From NCBI GenBank assembly GCA_022495005.1, contig JAGYXB010001997.1:1116001-1180000 (forward strand): 64,000 nt of DNA, given 5' to 3'. The notes below the pieces were generated by a model, which saw only the letters and a list, made by a program, of their open reading frames with translations, was not told the DNA's origin and made no database searches. Position 1 is the stretch's first letter; each line of letters opens with the position of its first letter. The position numbers were made by a program, and so were the translations under genes. Origin of the DNA: Rhyacophila brunnea (lineage: Eukaryota > Arthropoda > Insecta > Trichoptera > Rhyacophilidae). This document shows positions 11,029 through 22,341 of the stretch, one piece after another.

Positions 11029-13171
11029 GTAAGTGTTGCAACAACGGTAGGGCTGTGAAAATGAGTGAAATATAAGGCAATCAAAAACCGTACCATGAAA
11101 AATATCTAGTAGAGTACCTATTCGTTTTATAACTTTGCACTTTTTATTACACTGATACGCCTTTTTGCTTGATTACCTCCCATAAAATTAGATCAAATGA
11201 TATTCACCTGTATTAATATATCTAGTAATAATGAAATAAATTAATAATATACTTATGTAAAAAAAGGTATTTTTAGAATATATTACATCATTTTTATCCA
11301 AGAGCCGGAGTGCAAAGTTATGAAGCGTATACTCTACTTATTGTCATTTAATTCAGAGAGAGGTCGAATGTTTTTAAATAATATTTCTCTACTTATGTTT
11401 CAAATAAAAATGTAAAATAATGTAAGTATTTTTCAAATAATTTACTTTTTGGTACGTTTAACTTTGTAAGCAAATTATTTAATCTGACGAATCAAATTTT
11501 AGATTTAAATATAGCAATTATCTAGTCGACAGATATATTTAGAAGCTTCTGGATATCATGACATAAGCTTTAATGCGACGTCGTGGGTAGGTAAAACTTT
11601 TTCACTCTTGTCATGTAAACTAAAGTTTTTCGTTTGACAAATTGGCTACAGCAAACTTTGATATGATGATATGGATAGAAACTGATTGAAATCTAAGAAA
11701 CTTTCCACGGTTCGTGGAACTGAACAAATTGTTTGCGCATTAGGAATTAAAATTAATATTTCTTTATAAAGGTCGTGTCTTGTAGAAATACAACAAGGAT
11801 GCTGGCTTGTCTTTGAAATATCTAAAAAGATTATGAAAATAAAAATTTACATAATCCAAATTAATCGTTGTTGCGTATCTCGGTGACTTATTCGTATACG
11901 TGCTTACTTTAAAAGGCACGAATGTAACAGATAAATCTAGCTTGTTAAAAAAACGGGAGCCACGTTTATCAGTAGATACAAAAGAGTTTAGACTATAACT
12001 GTATTCAACCTAATCACATCGGATATTGATATAATATTCCACTTGCGTGAAATAATTTATAACGTCCACGTTGTTTTATAAATCGTTAAAATATTTATAA
12101 AATTAATACGTTCGAAGGGTACCTACCTAATGCAAGTTTTATATTAAATTCTAATTGATTTAAGTTTTCTACTATTCTATTTGATATTTTTTACGACCTA
12201 AATTTCGCCCTTCTGAATCTTCAGGCGCTATGCGCACTCGCCGATGGCAAATACACATACAGAATTCAGTTAACTCTCGTTTATTATAACAATTAATACA
12301 ATAAAAGAGCGCGAAAACGTTATTACTAAGTAAATAAGAAAGTGTAAAATGTAGTGTTTCAAAATACCCGCTGTTAATATATTTAGCTAGTCGATTAAAA
12401 TTCAATTACTCATTGCCATTGGTGAATGCGGATAGTACTTGAAGATGTCGAAAGGCAAAACCTGAAATGAAAAAATGACTCAAATGGAATAGTACAAAAT
12501 TTAAAACAATAATTAGAACCAAAAAATATTGTCGACTTACCTTATTTATACACTTTTTTTCTATATAGGTATATAAATATTTACTGTTTTTATTTAATTA
12601 TAAATAACCATGTTGTTGCTTTTTCGTACAAGGTGGTTAATATTTACTGTTATCTATTATGTTTTTCCTGAAGGTATGTTTGATCGAATAATTAAATAAA
12701 AAAACTGTATATCTTAAATCTTATATCTGCATATATATAAATCAATAAATGTACATTTAGTGAAATTTTGATTGTCATAATTTTTCATTTATATGTTTCT
12801 CACGATGCAAATTTCCTGTACTAGTAACTATTAGCTTCAACTATATTTATAAGAAGTAGTATACCTAATATTTTACGCATCACACAATGCAAGAAAATTT
12901 TCTTGGCTACGTAACCTCCGTAAGTGGCTCAATGCCGAAGGGGTTGGCGATCTGATACGACTTGGCCATATCAGAGAAATAATGATATTCGGTTGCCAAC
13001 ATTCAATAGAATACATCAACAATAGACAAATATGAAAGGTCGATGGCAATTCATAAAATCTTTTAGGGCGGTTGATGGTAGTCGATATAAAATAAAATAA
13101 TGTTGATGCATTGTAGATAGCATTTTTTGATAGCAGGGTTTAATTGAATTTTCAAAACTAACCGGTGCCAT
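11029..13171. other. 2.1-kb AT-rich stretch, no gene recognised
   Basis: No repeats or coding regions I can defend. A slightly GC-richer patch at 12900-12990 (contains GCCGAAGGGGTTGGCGATC) may be a short LINE tail on the minus strand but is too short to assign. The frame at 12172-12405 (-) has no motif. Confidence 0.5.
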
Positions 13172-13180
13172 CTGCAAATT

Positions 13181-13603
13181 GGTTACATGTAAATTGTACG
13201 TAAAACATTTCACCGTGGCGTTCGCCGTGAGCTTACTTATCGGAAAAAGATACTTATCGTATAGATACTATACGGTCTCCAATTTTATTAGATTCATTAT
13301 GAACATTAATTCAATTTTCATAGCTGATGTTGGCAAAAATTCATGAATTCAAGAATGAAACCCTAACCTAACTTAATTTAACATAACAAATAATCCAGTA
13401 TATCGGCTATTTTCAAAATTTGTTTGCCGTGGCTTCCTGTAAACCGACAAGAGCCGTGTTTTATTTAGACATGAATTTTATGTCAGTACTATACGACTCA
13501 AATAGGTTGGACGGTCTTTAGTATAATGCCATATATTTCCGATATAACATTTCACTGTGAATTGTGATACGGCGAACTGTAGACGTACAATATTTCGGAC
13601 ACG
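13181..13603. mobile_element. Mutator-type MITE, copy 2
   Basis: A 423-bp copy of the 9-bp-TSD family. Left end GGTTACATGTAAATTGTACG; right end complement CGTGTCCGAAATATTGTACG. Flanks CTGCAAATT (13172-13180) and CTGCAAGTT (13604-13612) match at 8 of 9. The core holds GCCGTGGCTTCCTGTAAA and a degraded TTAGG-like tract (13360-13385). The frame at 13016-13213 (-) crosses its border and is not a gene. Confidence 0.85.
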
Positions 13604-13614
13604 CTGCAAGTTGT

Positions 13615-13725
13615 ATTCTTAGTTCAATGAAAATAAATAAGTATGACTAACAAAGCTTAGTGTACACTATTTATGTCGAATCTTAACAGCTCACCTCCAC
13701 CCTCGCCACCGAGTTATAGCGATAT
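13615..13725. repeat. solo end of the GTGGCGAAGGGTGG element
   Basis: This segment, ending CACCTCCACCCTCGCCACC, is the counterpart of the right arm of the foldback element at 14613-15047 (shared words include TTTATGTCGAATCTTAACAG). The opposite arm is missing, so it is a truncated copy lying directly beside the Mutator-type element. Confidence 0.6.
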
Positions 13726-14612
13726 TTGTTACAAAATATATTTTACATAATGTTGAACATTTTCTAAAAACTAATCTCATATTATTTATCTAAGTAGATA
13801 CATGTTAATTCATTAATGTTCATATTTTAATCTATGAATTGACTTGATATAAATAAATACTGCTATGTTTAAAGATTAGTAGGCGATTAAATGAATAAAA
13901 AGACTGACCTAGTTTTCCAGAAAAAAATAGGTTTTCTGAGTGCAAATAGATCTTTTTTCTTGAGTCGTTTATGATCTGGGATCGTTTTTTTAAGCTGCTG
14001 GCGCAAATAAAATTGACCAAGAAAATTGTGCGTATTGTCAATAATAGATCGTCATAAATCTACTTCAAACTATTTTATCTCGCGGATTACAAACAAATAT
14101 GAAAATATTACAAAATCAAACAAATGTTTCTCGATTTAAAATACTAATAAATAAAATACCTACTGTATATAACCATTTCTACAGTTTACGTATATAAAAA
14201 CCGCGAGAAAACCACCGAAGAAAGAAATTAAACCTGCTGTATTGATTGATAATTAAATTTTCACGTGTATTTAGTTCAAAAGCACCTAAAATTCAACAGT
14301 TAATATCACTATACTACAGAATACAGAAGTTACATACTACTATTAAAAGTTTAAAGAAGATTATATAGGGAGTTAAATTGTGCAATAAACAAAAAAATAT
14401 ATGAATGAATATAAATAGTCTCGTGCGGAGTAACTTACTTAGATGAAAGTTGATCATAAAAAGACAACATCATGTATATAGAACACGGCCTCTCTAGATT
14501 TTTACGCCGAGTTATTTACAATACAAAATGAAATTGGCATATTAGGCAAAAAAAAAAACTGAATTCCTCACAATAACAATGCATTAGTTTTGAATCAGAA
14601 TATAGAAGTGAC
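13726..14612. other. no recognisable feature
   Basis: AT-rich spacer. The 69-codon minus frame at 13832-14041 has no motif. Nothing supported. Confidence 0.5.
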
Positions 14613-15047
14613 AAGTGGCGAAGGGTGGAGGTAGGCTATTAAGATCTGACATTAATAACGCACATTAAACATTCACAGTAATTTGTATTTGTTTTCATTG
14701 AACTAAGGCTACAATGTGCAAACTTGCTAGTTTTTAAAATTCAATTAAACGCTGCATAAACCAAGCCATAATAAATATTAACCAAATAGTATTCATATAA
14801 TATCTAAAATTATGCCATTAAATCATACATAATTTTGGATATTTTATAGATAGAAGATTTTTTTATCTCTTATAATTTAGTTTAGGCAGGTCTTAATGAA
14901 TTATAAAAAAAAACTTAACAACGTCATCTGTAATAATATAGAGGTAGCTATTCTTAATTCAACGAAAACAAATACGTATGTCTGAGAAAATTTTGTATGC
15001 ACTATTTATGTCAGATCTTAACAGACTATCTCCACCCTTCGCCACTA
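14613..15047. mobile_element. foldback MITE, GTGGCGAAGGGTGG family
   Basis: Inverted arms of about 100 bp: the left begins AAGTGGCGAAGGGTGGAGGT, the right complement TAGTGGCGAAGGGTGGAGAT; both continue through TTAAGATCTGACAT and TATTTGTTTTC. The GTGGCGAAG end resembles hAT termini (CAGTGGCG…), but no convincing 8-bp duplication is visible. Solo arms occur at 13.6 kb and 54.2 kb. Confidence 0.7.
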
Positions 15048-15151
15048 GTGTTACTATTTAGGGTGTATATATAATTAATCTCTCGTTAATCGCAATACTC
15101 GAAATAGTCGGAATTTCAGTTAATATACGATTATTTATTAATTTATTTAAG

Positions 15152-15640
15152 GGGGATCCTTATACCAACAGAGAACCTAGCGGAAAAATACGAAGCTTTC
15201 AATTTGAGATTTTTTTTTGTTGATAATTTACAGTTTCAACTGTATATAATATAAAGGATATATATAAATAAAAAGGATTTCAAGTTATACACATTTATAA
15301 TTTTATAAAAATCGATGTTTTTTAAAATAAATATAAAAATTATTAACTCTATGAATTAGTCAAAAATCTAAACGAAACTTAATGAACTAAATTTTAATAA
15401 TAAATATAACCATAAAAATAATGTAATAATAAACGTTATTCGTGACATAAATATGTAACAAATTAACATTTTTTTACAATTATTGTAAGTTCATCTTTGA
15501 CTTAAAAAAAATCTTTTTAATGTTTTCAGATACATATGTATTAATTAATACAGTTGAAATTGTAAATTATCAAAAAAAAAGTCTCAAATTGCAAGCTTCG
15601 TATTTTTCCGCTAGGTTCTATGTTGGCATAAGGATCCCCC
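15152..15640. mobile_element. TTAA-flanked foldback element, copy 1
   Basis: A 489-bp element between TTAA at 15148-15151 and 15641-15644. Inverted ends start GGGGGATCCTTATACCAACA and GGGGGATCCTTATGCCAACA, then share CCTAGCGGAAAAATACGAAG. A TTAA target fits piggyBac or Kolobok; the G-rich start is unlike the usual CCC of piggyBac. The inner part is shared with the element at 17277-18070. No transposase is present. Confidence 0.8.
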
Positions 15641-15644
15641 TTAA

Positions 15645-16319
15645 CCAAGGTTTCGGTTCGTAAAATTAACATAGATCTAAAAAATCTATATGTGGATATG
15701 ACAAATGTTCAATATTATTAATTGACTATATTGAGATTTTTGCGTGAAATTAATCGAATCAAAAATTTACGCATATCGATACGATAACCAATACAGCATA
15801 ACGATAGTGAGTGGATAATTAATTTTACAGTAAGACACATATTAATTAACCTTACATAACTAAGCTGATACTGTTTCATTTATTGGACTACATTAATTTG
15901 TTATTGGCAATATGGAAATTTTAATAAGATTTGATACTTAGTTAACTATATGTATATAACATTCCGATAAACTTAATTTAATCGTTGATATCTGAGTTTT
16001 CATATATTATATGATTTAATATTTTGTTTGGTTGTGTACTGTCACCATCATGATTCTGCATCGGATGTATTATTATAATTCAAATAAATTTGAAATTTTG
16101 CGCCATTCCTGTTCCCTTACACCTGATTACACAGTGCGAAACAAGACGCTCGAGCAGCACTCAACGCGATGTTGTTTTTATCTATCTGATTACTTGAATG
16201 ACAGCCGCCATATACCTACCTATAACCTTGTTAATAAACGTAATATTTAAAATATAACTAACTCATTTTTTCCGTCAGCGATGACATATTGTAACTCTTG
16301 ATTGTCGCCAAAATATATG
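15645..16319. other. no recognisable feature
   Basis: AT-rich spacer. The frame at 16032-16250 (+) has no motif. Nothing supported. Confidence 0.5.
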
Positions 16320-16321
16320 TA

Positions 16322-16473
16322 TAGGTAAATCATTCTACAGTGGCACCATAGACGATTCGCGCGTGTATTGAATTGCTTGCGACAATGCCTGTTTCAATGC
16401 TAGCAAACAATACCACTACAACTGCAAGTCACATTTGCCGTACCCATGGTAAAACTGTAAAAGGATTTACCTA
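16322..16473. mobile_element. small TA-flanked MITE
   Basis: A 152-bp element with inverted ends TAGGTAAATCATTCTACAGT and (right complement) TAGGTAAATCCTTTTACAGT, 18 of 20 identical, flanked by TA on each side (16320-16321 and 16474-16475). Superfamily uncertain: the TA is compatible with Tc1/mariner but is uninformative in this composition. Confidence 0.6.
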
Positions 16474-16475
16474 TA

Positions 16476-17272
16476 CCTATCTACAACATCAAATAACCAT
16501 ACGTCAATGAGCAGGGTGAATCTATACGTCATTGTGACGTACGCCACGCACTGAATACTTTCATTTATCATTTTAGTAGCCAACGTAAAATTTTAATAGG
16601 TCCAGAAACATCAATAATCATAAAGTTATTAAGAATACGTATATTTAATTAATGTATTCAGTTAGAAAAAGAGCAAATACTCATGTAATCTTGAGAATTC
16701 AGGAAATGAATGAAAATATAATTAATAGTAAATTCTACAGGTTTTTAAAAGTTTGTCGATAGCAATTTCGGTTGTAACACCATTATCAAGACTATTCAGA
16801 TAGGCTGTTTTCCTTTGCTTAAATACTATACGCATAGATAGAGACATAATACGTTTTCTTGTTCGTTCAAACAATATTATGACTTTGTATACTTATTATT
16901 AATTGTAATATTATTAATACTTTGAAAACCCTAAGTAAGTTTTTAATGGATATCAGATTGAGAATTCAGGTTTAATATAAAATATTTAATTGAATCTTTT
17001 TTTACCGTAGGAAATAATATAAACACCAATCGGCGTGGTATACCTGCGCGGGGCATATAGGGGACAAGCAAGATAATATGTTTTATATTTTAAAAGTAAC
17101 AAAGATAAAAATATATAACTCAAATATTTAAGCTATTTATGGGACTAGCATATGCGGTTCCCTAATGAAGGATGCATGAGCGAGCCGAAGAATTGTCATG
17201 AAATTCAAAATATTCCATTTGAAAGTGAGACCTTTTTGAGACGAAAATAAAAAAAATCCTAAAATTGAGACG
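16476..17272. other. no recognisable feature
   Basis: AT-rich spacer between two inverted-repeat elements. Nothing supported. Confidence 0.5.
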
Positions 17273-17276
17273 TTAA

Positions 17277-18070
17277 GGCGAAGTCTTCACTGAGCCTTTT
17301 TTAAAGAGGCACCTAGCGGAAAAATACGAAACTTGCAATTTGAGACATTTTTTTGATAATTTACAATTTCAACTGTATTAATGAAAAAATATGTAATAAA
17401 CCTATCTGAAAACATTAAAAAGAAAAATATTTTTTATTTTAAGTCAAAGATAAACTTACAATTGTAAAAAATGTAATAAAATGTGAATTTGTTGAATCGG
17501 ACCGCACCCTATTATTACATATATTTTATGGTCATATTTATTACTAAAATTTAGTTTATTAAGTTTTCTAAGCATCACCTAAGAGATTTTTGACTAATTC
17601 ATAGTTTGATTCAAACAAAACATACAGATTTTTTTTTGTTGACAATTTACAGTTTCAACTGTATATAATATGAAGGATATATATAAATAAAAAGGATTTC
17701 AAGTTATACACATTTATAATTTTATAAAAATCGATGTTTTTTAAAATAAATATAAAAATTATTAACTCTATGAATTAGGCAAAAATCTAAACGAAACTTA
17801 ATGTACTAAATTTTAATAATAAATATAACCACAAAAATAATGTAATAATAAACGTTATTCGTGACATAAATATGTAACAAATTCACATTTTTTACAATTG
17901 TAAGTTCATCTTTGACTTAAAAAAAATTCTTTTTAATGTTTTCAGATACTTACATATTTATTAATTAATACAGTTGAAATTGTAAAATATCAAAAAAAAT
18001 GTCTCAAATTGCAAGCTTCGTATTTTTCCGCTAGGTGCCTCTTTAAAAAAGGCTCAGTGAAGACTTCGCC
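17277..18070. mobile_element. TTAA-flanked foldback element, copy 2
   Basis: A 794-bp element between TTAA at 17273-17276 and 18071-18074. The first 48 bp of each end (from GGCGAAGTCTTCACTGAGCC) are almost identical in inverted orientation, and the arms continue through GCACCTAGCGGAAAAATACG. Its inner region from about 17628 repeats the inner region of the 15.2-kb element (TTTACAGTTTCAACTGTATA), so the two elements share a core but carry different outer ends. Confidence 0.85.
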
Positions 18071-18253
18071 TTAATTAACATTTTATGTTACTGATATTCG
18101 GAATATCGTTATTTTTCTTCTTCGTTTACCATTATATGAACCGAACGTTAGCAACAGTTTATAAAAGCGAACATTTATAATTTTGTCAACATGTTATAGG
18201 TACTTGGAATTAATAATTGTAAAATTTCTGTTTTTTTATCAAATAAACCTGTA

Positions 18254-18381
18254 AGGTTAGTGCAACAATGTAGTGGGAGGAATCGCCAATCGACGGCATC
18301 CTTGCCCGCGTGGGCAGCGTGTTCGCACTCGTCACGATTTTCTGCGTTACACAATCCGATGGCAGGCATGCTCGCAACGGT
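18254..18381. other. GC-rich island between identical 8-mers
   Basis: A 128-bp block much richer in GC than its surroundings, bounded by AACCTGTA at 18246-18253 and 18382-18389. Read on the minus strand it stays open (part of 18175-18369) and includes CNAENRDECEHAAHAGKDAV. It is preceded by ATAATACAG and followed by CTTACAGGTTTA, so each boundary carries TACAGGTT, usable as AG or GT splice dinucleotides. Two readings fit: a small exon of an unseen minus-strand gene, or an insertion with an 8-bp target duplication. There are no clear inverted ends. I recognise no protein family. Confidence 0.4.
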
Positions 18382-18389
18382 AACCTGTA

Positions 18390-19302
18390 TTATTAAATTT
18401 ATTTATCTAATGTGATAGTTTCACCTTTCCTTTATGGTCACGGTAGGATGTGTTGCAAGTAACAGCTGTAAGGAATTGTCAATGTAACACGTAAGCCAAG
18501 TGTTCGCATGGGTGGAAAACTTACCGTTTGTTTAGAATATGGTCACACTGGTACATCGTTTACATATGTTTAACCCAAAACAGTAACGGTGATATGGGGA
18601 TCACATTTATTGATACTTACTAGTCTTAGAATTGCCTGTTAGACGGAAATGAACAATCAAATAAAAATGATAACAATACGTAATTAGATATTGATAAAGT
18701 GTTATAAGTTAGAATCTATCAAATACACAACGTTCGCAACATGATCAGTAACAAGAAAATTTGTAAAATTTGTGAAATTATCGAACAAGATCTTCTTGTC
18801 AACGTGTTAAAACCCTCCTGTTTTTAACCGCACTTCGATTGCAACGACTTCCGGTTATCGACGAGTTGTCCACGTGTTAAAACTGTGAACTAACAAGCCC
18901 CTCCTATTTAGTTAATTGCACTTCGACTACAGCGACTTTCGGTTATTTTCTAGATCTTTTTGTCGGACAGTACTCTTTCTAGAAGCATAAAAACATCACA
19001 CATATACTCTCAAACTACGGAGTACTGAGAGCATATCTAAAAAGATTCAAGCTAAGGTACGATGACTGTTATTTGTGTGATGGCATGTCATTAACGACTG
19101 CCCAATACTGTAAAAGGAGCTATGAGCTCTCGGAGCTCTATACAGACAACATAATTACGTTATTGACATAAAAATACTTTAAAATAACACTAAATAAGAA
19201 AAAAACACATAAATAATATTAAACAAAAACTTATTAAAGAAATAAAGGAAATAATATACGAGATCTCTAATGTATATATTGTTTAGGGAAAAAAATAATA
19301 TC
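18390..19302. repeat. spacer containing an imperfect direct duplication
   Basis: At 18801-18945 a unit of roughly 80 bp is present twice in direct orientation: both copies contain CGTGTTAAAAC, CCCTCCT, GCACTTCGA and CGACTT(C/T)CGGTTAT-type words. It could be a small satellite or two linked solo ends. The rest of the stretch shows nothing. Confidence 0.5.
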
Positions 19303-19306
19303 TTAA

Positions 19307-20167
19307 GGGCGGACGTGCTCAGCGTCGGTCAAAATTGAGCTTTTTTCTATTTTCAAAGCATGATTCTGGACATACCCTAAACGTTGTAGATAATCTATTT
19401 ATATAATTTTGAAGCCTTATTATCCTTTATATTTATTTTAAACATTTAATGACTGCATAAAGTTTTACCTAACCGATTTTTTTTAAACGGTACATGTTCA
19501 AACACGCGCGTTAACATCATTTTACTCCCTACTTCAATTATAGTTTGTCAATTTATGGCTACGGCCGTGTGTTGTAGCTTAGCCACTGGGGAATGCCAAA
19601 AGAAAAGGCGTATTTCAACAAAATACTACCTTATTCTTAGGTCAATAATTATTATAAAGCAATCATTATTCGTAGGATATTTATCACACTTGAATGGTCA
19701 ATAACATAGCTTATAATGAATATCTTTAGAATTATCTTCAAATGTGTTAATCTTGCACACTTTTTGAATAATAAAATGCCCAATTCTTGTCAAATTTGGG
19801 ATCACAGAGATTATCAATATAATTTTTTATCGTAAATATTTCACTATAATAATGTCGATATAAATTATACTGATGGTTTTATAAATGCGTTTAAAATTAA
19901 TAAATGTAAAAAAAATTAACACCACTGCACATTTATGTACTGAAATATGACTATTTTCTAAAACATTAGGGCGAGAGGTTTAAAAGAATACTATTTTATG
20001 TAATAAAATACTTTATGCAGTCATCAAATGTTTAAAATAAATATAAAGGATAATAAGGCTTCAAAATTATATAAATAGATTATCTACAACGTTTAAGGTA
20101 TGTCCAGGATCATGCTTTGAAATTAGAACAAAAGATCCATTTTGACCTACGCTGAGCATGTCCCCCC
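19307..20167. mobile_element. TTAA-flanked foldback element, second family
   Basis: An 861-bp element between TTAA at 19303-19306 and 20168-20171. Arms of about 170 bp are inverted copies: the left starts GGCGGACGTGCTCAGCGTCG, the right complement GGGGGACATGCTCAGCGTAG; both continue with CAAAGCATGAT and TATGTCCAG-type words to TTAATGACTGCATAAAG. The central 500 bp shows no ORF. The same superfamily options apply as for the two preceding TTAA elements. Confidence 0.85.
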
Positions 20168-20171
20168 TTAA

Positions 20172-20810
20172 CCTCTCACAAATTCAAATATAGAATCAAC
20201 TCTATGTAATAAACTATGTGTAAATAACAGAACCACCTTGTTCGAAAAAGTAGAGTACAATTTATAATAAATTATTTTTATCTATTATACCAGCAGTAGC
20301 TTATAAGTCTAATAATAAAAAAAAAGTCCTTAGCAATGATTCTCAGCTTGAACAGGTGAAGAATTACATCTAGATACTATTATAACTAAAAACATTTTAC
20401 TGTCAATAGTTCAATGAATCCACGCTACTATGTGGTTATGTTCACCCACCAATCGTTGCATCATATTGCAGACCGTCGTAATGGGTGGAGGCTCTAATAA
20501 ATACACTAAATTTATTGATAAAAAAATTACATCAAAACATAGCTATATTCTCAACTTTCAAACGTTAACGTTTACAATAAACAACAATACTCTTGAATTA
20601 TATTAATATTTATTATTGTAATTATAAAATATTAATTTGAAGATGGCAAAAAGACTGGTCATCATATGGCATCAACATATTTCTTACAAAGTCTACAGAT
20701 TGTTTTAACTTATTTTCAGAACATAATTCTTTATTATTGACGGTTGTACGACACATAAGAGCTTATTAATAAAAAGGTTGTATATATTTGTTATATATAT
20801 TGACACCCAC
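20172..20810. other. no recognisable feature
   Basis: AT-rich spacer. A slightly GC-richer patch near 20440-20500 has no identifiable origin. Confidence 0.5.
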
Positions 20811-21050
20811 GATGGCCGCGTGGCTTAAGCGTCGGCCTATAGCGTCGTCTGTCCCAAGTTCAAATCCTGAGTCTGGCAAGAACGCACATTGTTTTTCAAT
20901 TTGTGTATTAGTCAGAGAATGGACCTAGTAGGTTGAGCAAGTGGCTGATATCCATTTATCGTAAAAAACAAAATCCGTTAATACAAATATTCACCCTGCG
21001 GAGGCCCATATTATGATCCTATTAGAATCGGATATGGTCGAAAAAAAGAA
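20811..21050 (+). repeat. tRNA-derived SINE, family S1, copy 2
   Basis: Full-length member: A-box region TGGCCGCGTGGCTTAAGCG, B-box region CAAGTTCAAATCCTG, then AAGAACGCACATTG, AGTGGCTGATATCC, GGAGGCCCATATTATGATCC and ATCGGATATGGTCG. It is the longest copy and best shows the family's order. No poly(A) tail; the end is A-rich. Confidence 0.85.
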
Positions 21051-21949
21051 GAATATATTTTATATAGCAATAGGTACGGAAGTTAGTGACTACATAATTT
21101 TGTCATGTTTTTTTCATTCACATGAGCCTTAAGCAATGTGAAAATTTCAACGGCGTGAGACGTGATACATAAATTCAAACAAGCTTGCATGTAAATTTCA
21201 ATATGCCTGTGTTTTATGAATGCAGACTTTCAGTTAGTGAAGCAAAAGTTTGACAGGAATTTCGGGAGTTTAGCCAGACAATCGTTTCTCTTATCTCTCT
21301 CTAAATCTTTGCCATGTCTACCGCTTTTGATAAGCACCTACTCGATCTTTGTATGTCGTATACACATACAATACATAATACTAGAGTTGCTTTACATACA
21401 ACCCCTTAATAATAAAGCGTAGTCTATTACATATTATACAATAAAGGTACATATAGCACTCGTTTATCATTGAAACATTTTTTTACTGCATTAATTATAA
21501 AATATTTAAATATCAAATATTCAATCAAAAGTTTACGAAAAATTTATTGCCTCGGATAAAAACGTACTTGGAAACTTAAGCGCGAAATATATTGTGGTAC
21601 ATGTATTGGACTATCACGTGACGTCACGGTAAGCTGCCGCTGCGGGGAAAAAATATGTAATGTCGTTTTTCTTGGTGTTTAAAATGTTTTCAGACTGCTT
21701 GTCCCATCCCGTAGCAGATTTTGAACCTTTAAACGAACATTGTCAGTTGGCAAAATCTGCCGAAATCACCAAAACGACAATGAGGTCACCTCACGTTGAA
21801 CCACACTACATCAACACCTGCATGACGTTTTGAACGTTTTGATCATTTTCTAGATGAGATTTTCTAGACTTTTTCGAATCATGTCAAAATCACGTTTTTT
21901 GTTTTTAGTGGTTGGCACTCATTGTATATTCTATAAGAATATTGTCTAT
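21051..21949. other. no recognisable feature
   Basis: AT-rich DNA with one GC-richer block at 21600-21830 (GACTATCACGTGACGTCACG and nearby). No inverted ends or frame support an assignment. The frame at 21216-21422 (+) has no motif. Confidence 0.45.
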
Positions 21950-21951
21950 TA

Positions 21952-22339
21952 TATCGAGGGCTTAGTGTCAAACAACACTATCTACAAAAGTTCAACTTTA
22001 CAGGAGAGCCAAAAATCGTTATTTTAGATTCTTGTAACTCAACAAGGGAAATGTTTATTTAAAACCTAATGTTAATATTTTATAATTTATTATGTATTGT
22101 ACATTTATCTTTCCTTATGATGATGTTAAAAATTATAGGGATAGTTTAAAAAATATATGAAAACAAGGGTAACTTATGTAATTAGCGTTAAACTTTACTG
22201 ACGATTTAATAAGAAATTAGAAAAGATTGACATAACGTTGTTTGACTATCATGTAGCCGTAAATGTAAAATAACGTTATCTCAAAAAAAAAAAAAACACT
22301 ATTTTGTAGATAACGTTGTCTGACTTTAAGCACTCGATA
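21952..22339. mobile_element. TA-flanked foldback MITE
   Basis: Inverted ends TATCGAGGGCTTAGTGTCAA (left) and TATCGAGTGCTTAAAGTCAG (right complement), both followed by CAAC…TATCTACAAAA, flanked by TA (21950-21951 and 22340-22341). Length 388 bp. The inner word CAGGAGAGCCAAAAA recurs with variation at 44.6 and 53.1 kb, so relatives may exist there. No ORF. Confidence 0.6.
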
Positions 22340-22341
22340 TA

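Noticed and set aside
10564..11080. ORFs of 85 and 89 codons on opposite strands
   Set aside because: They fall in or across the GC-rich family F MITE and show no transposase or host motif.
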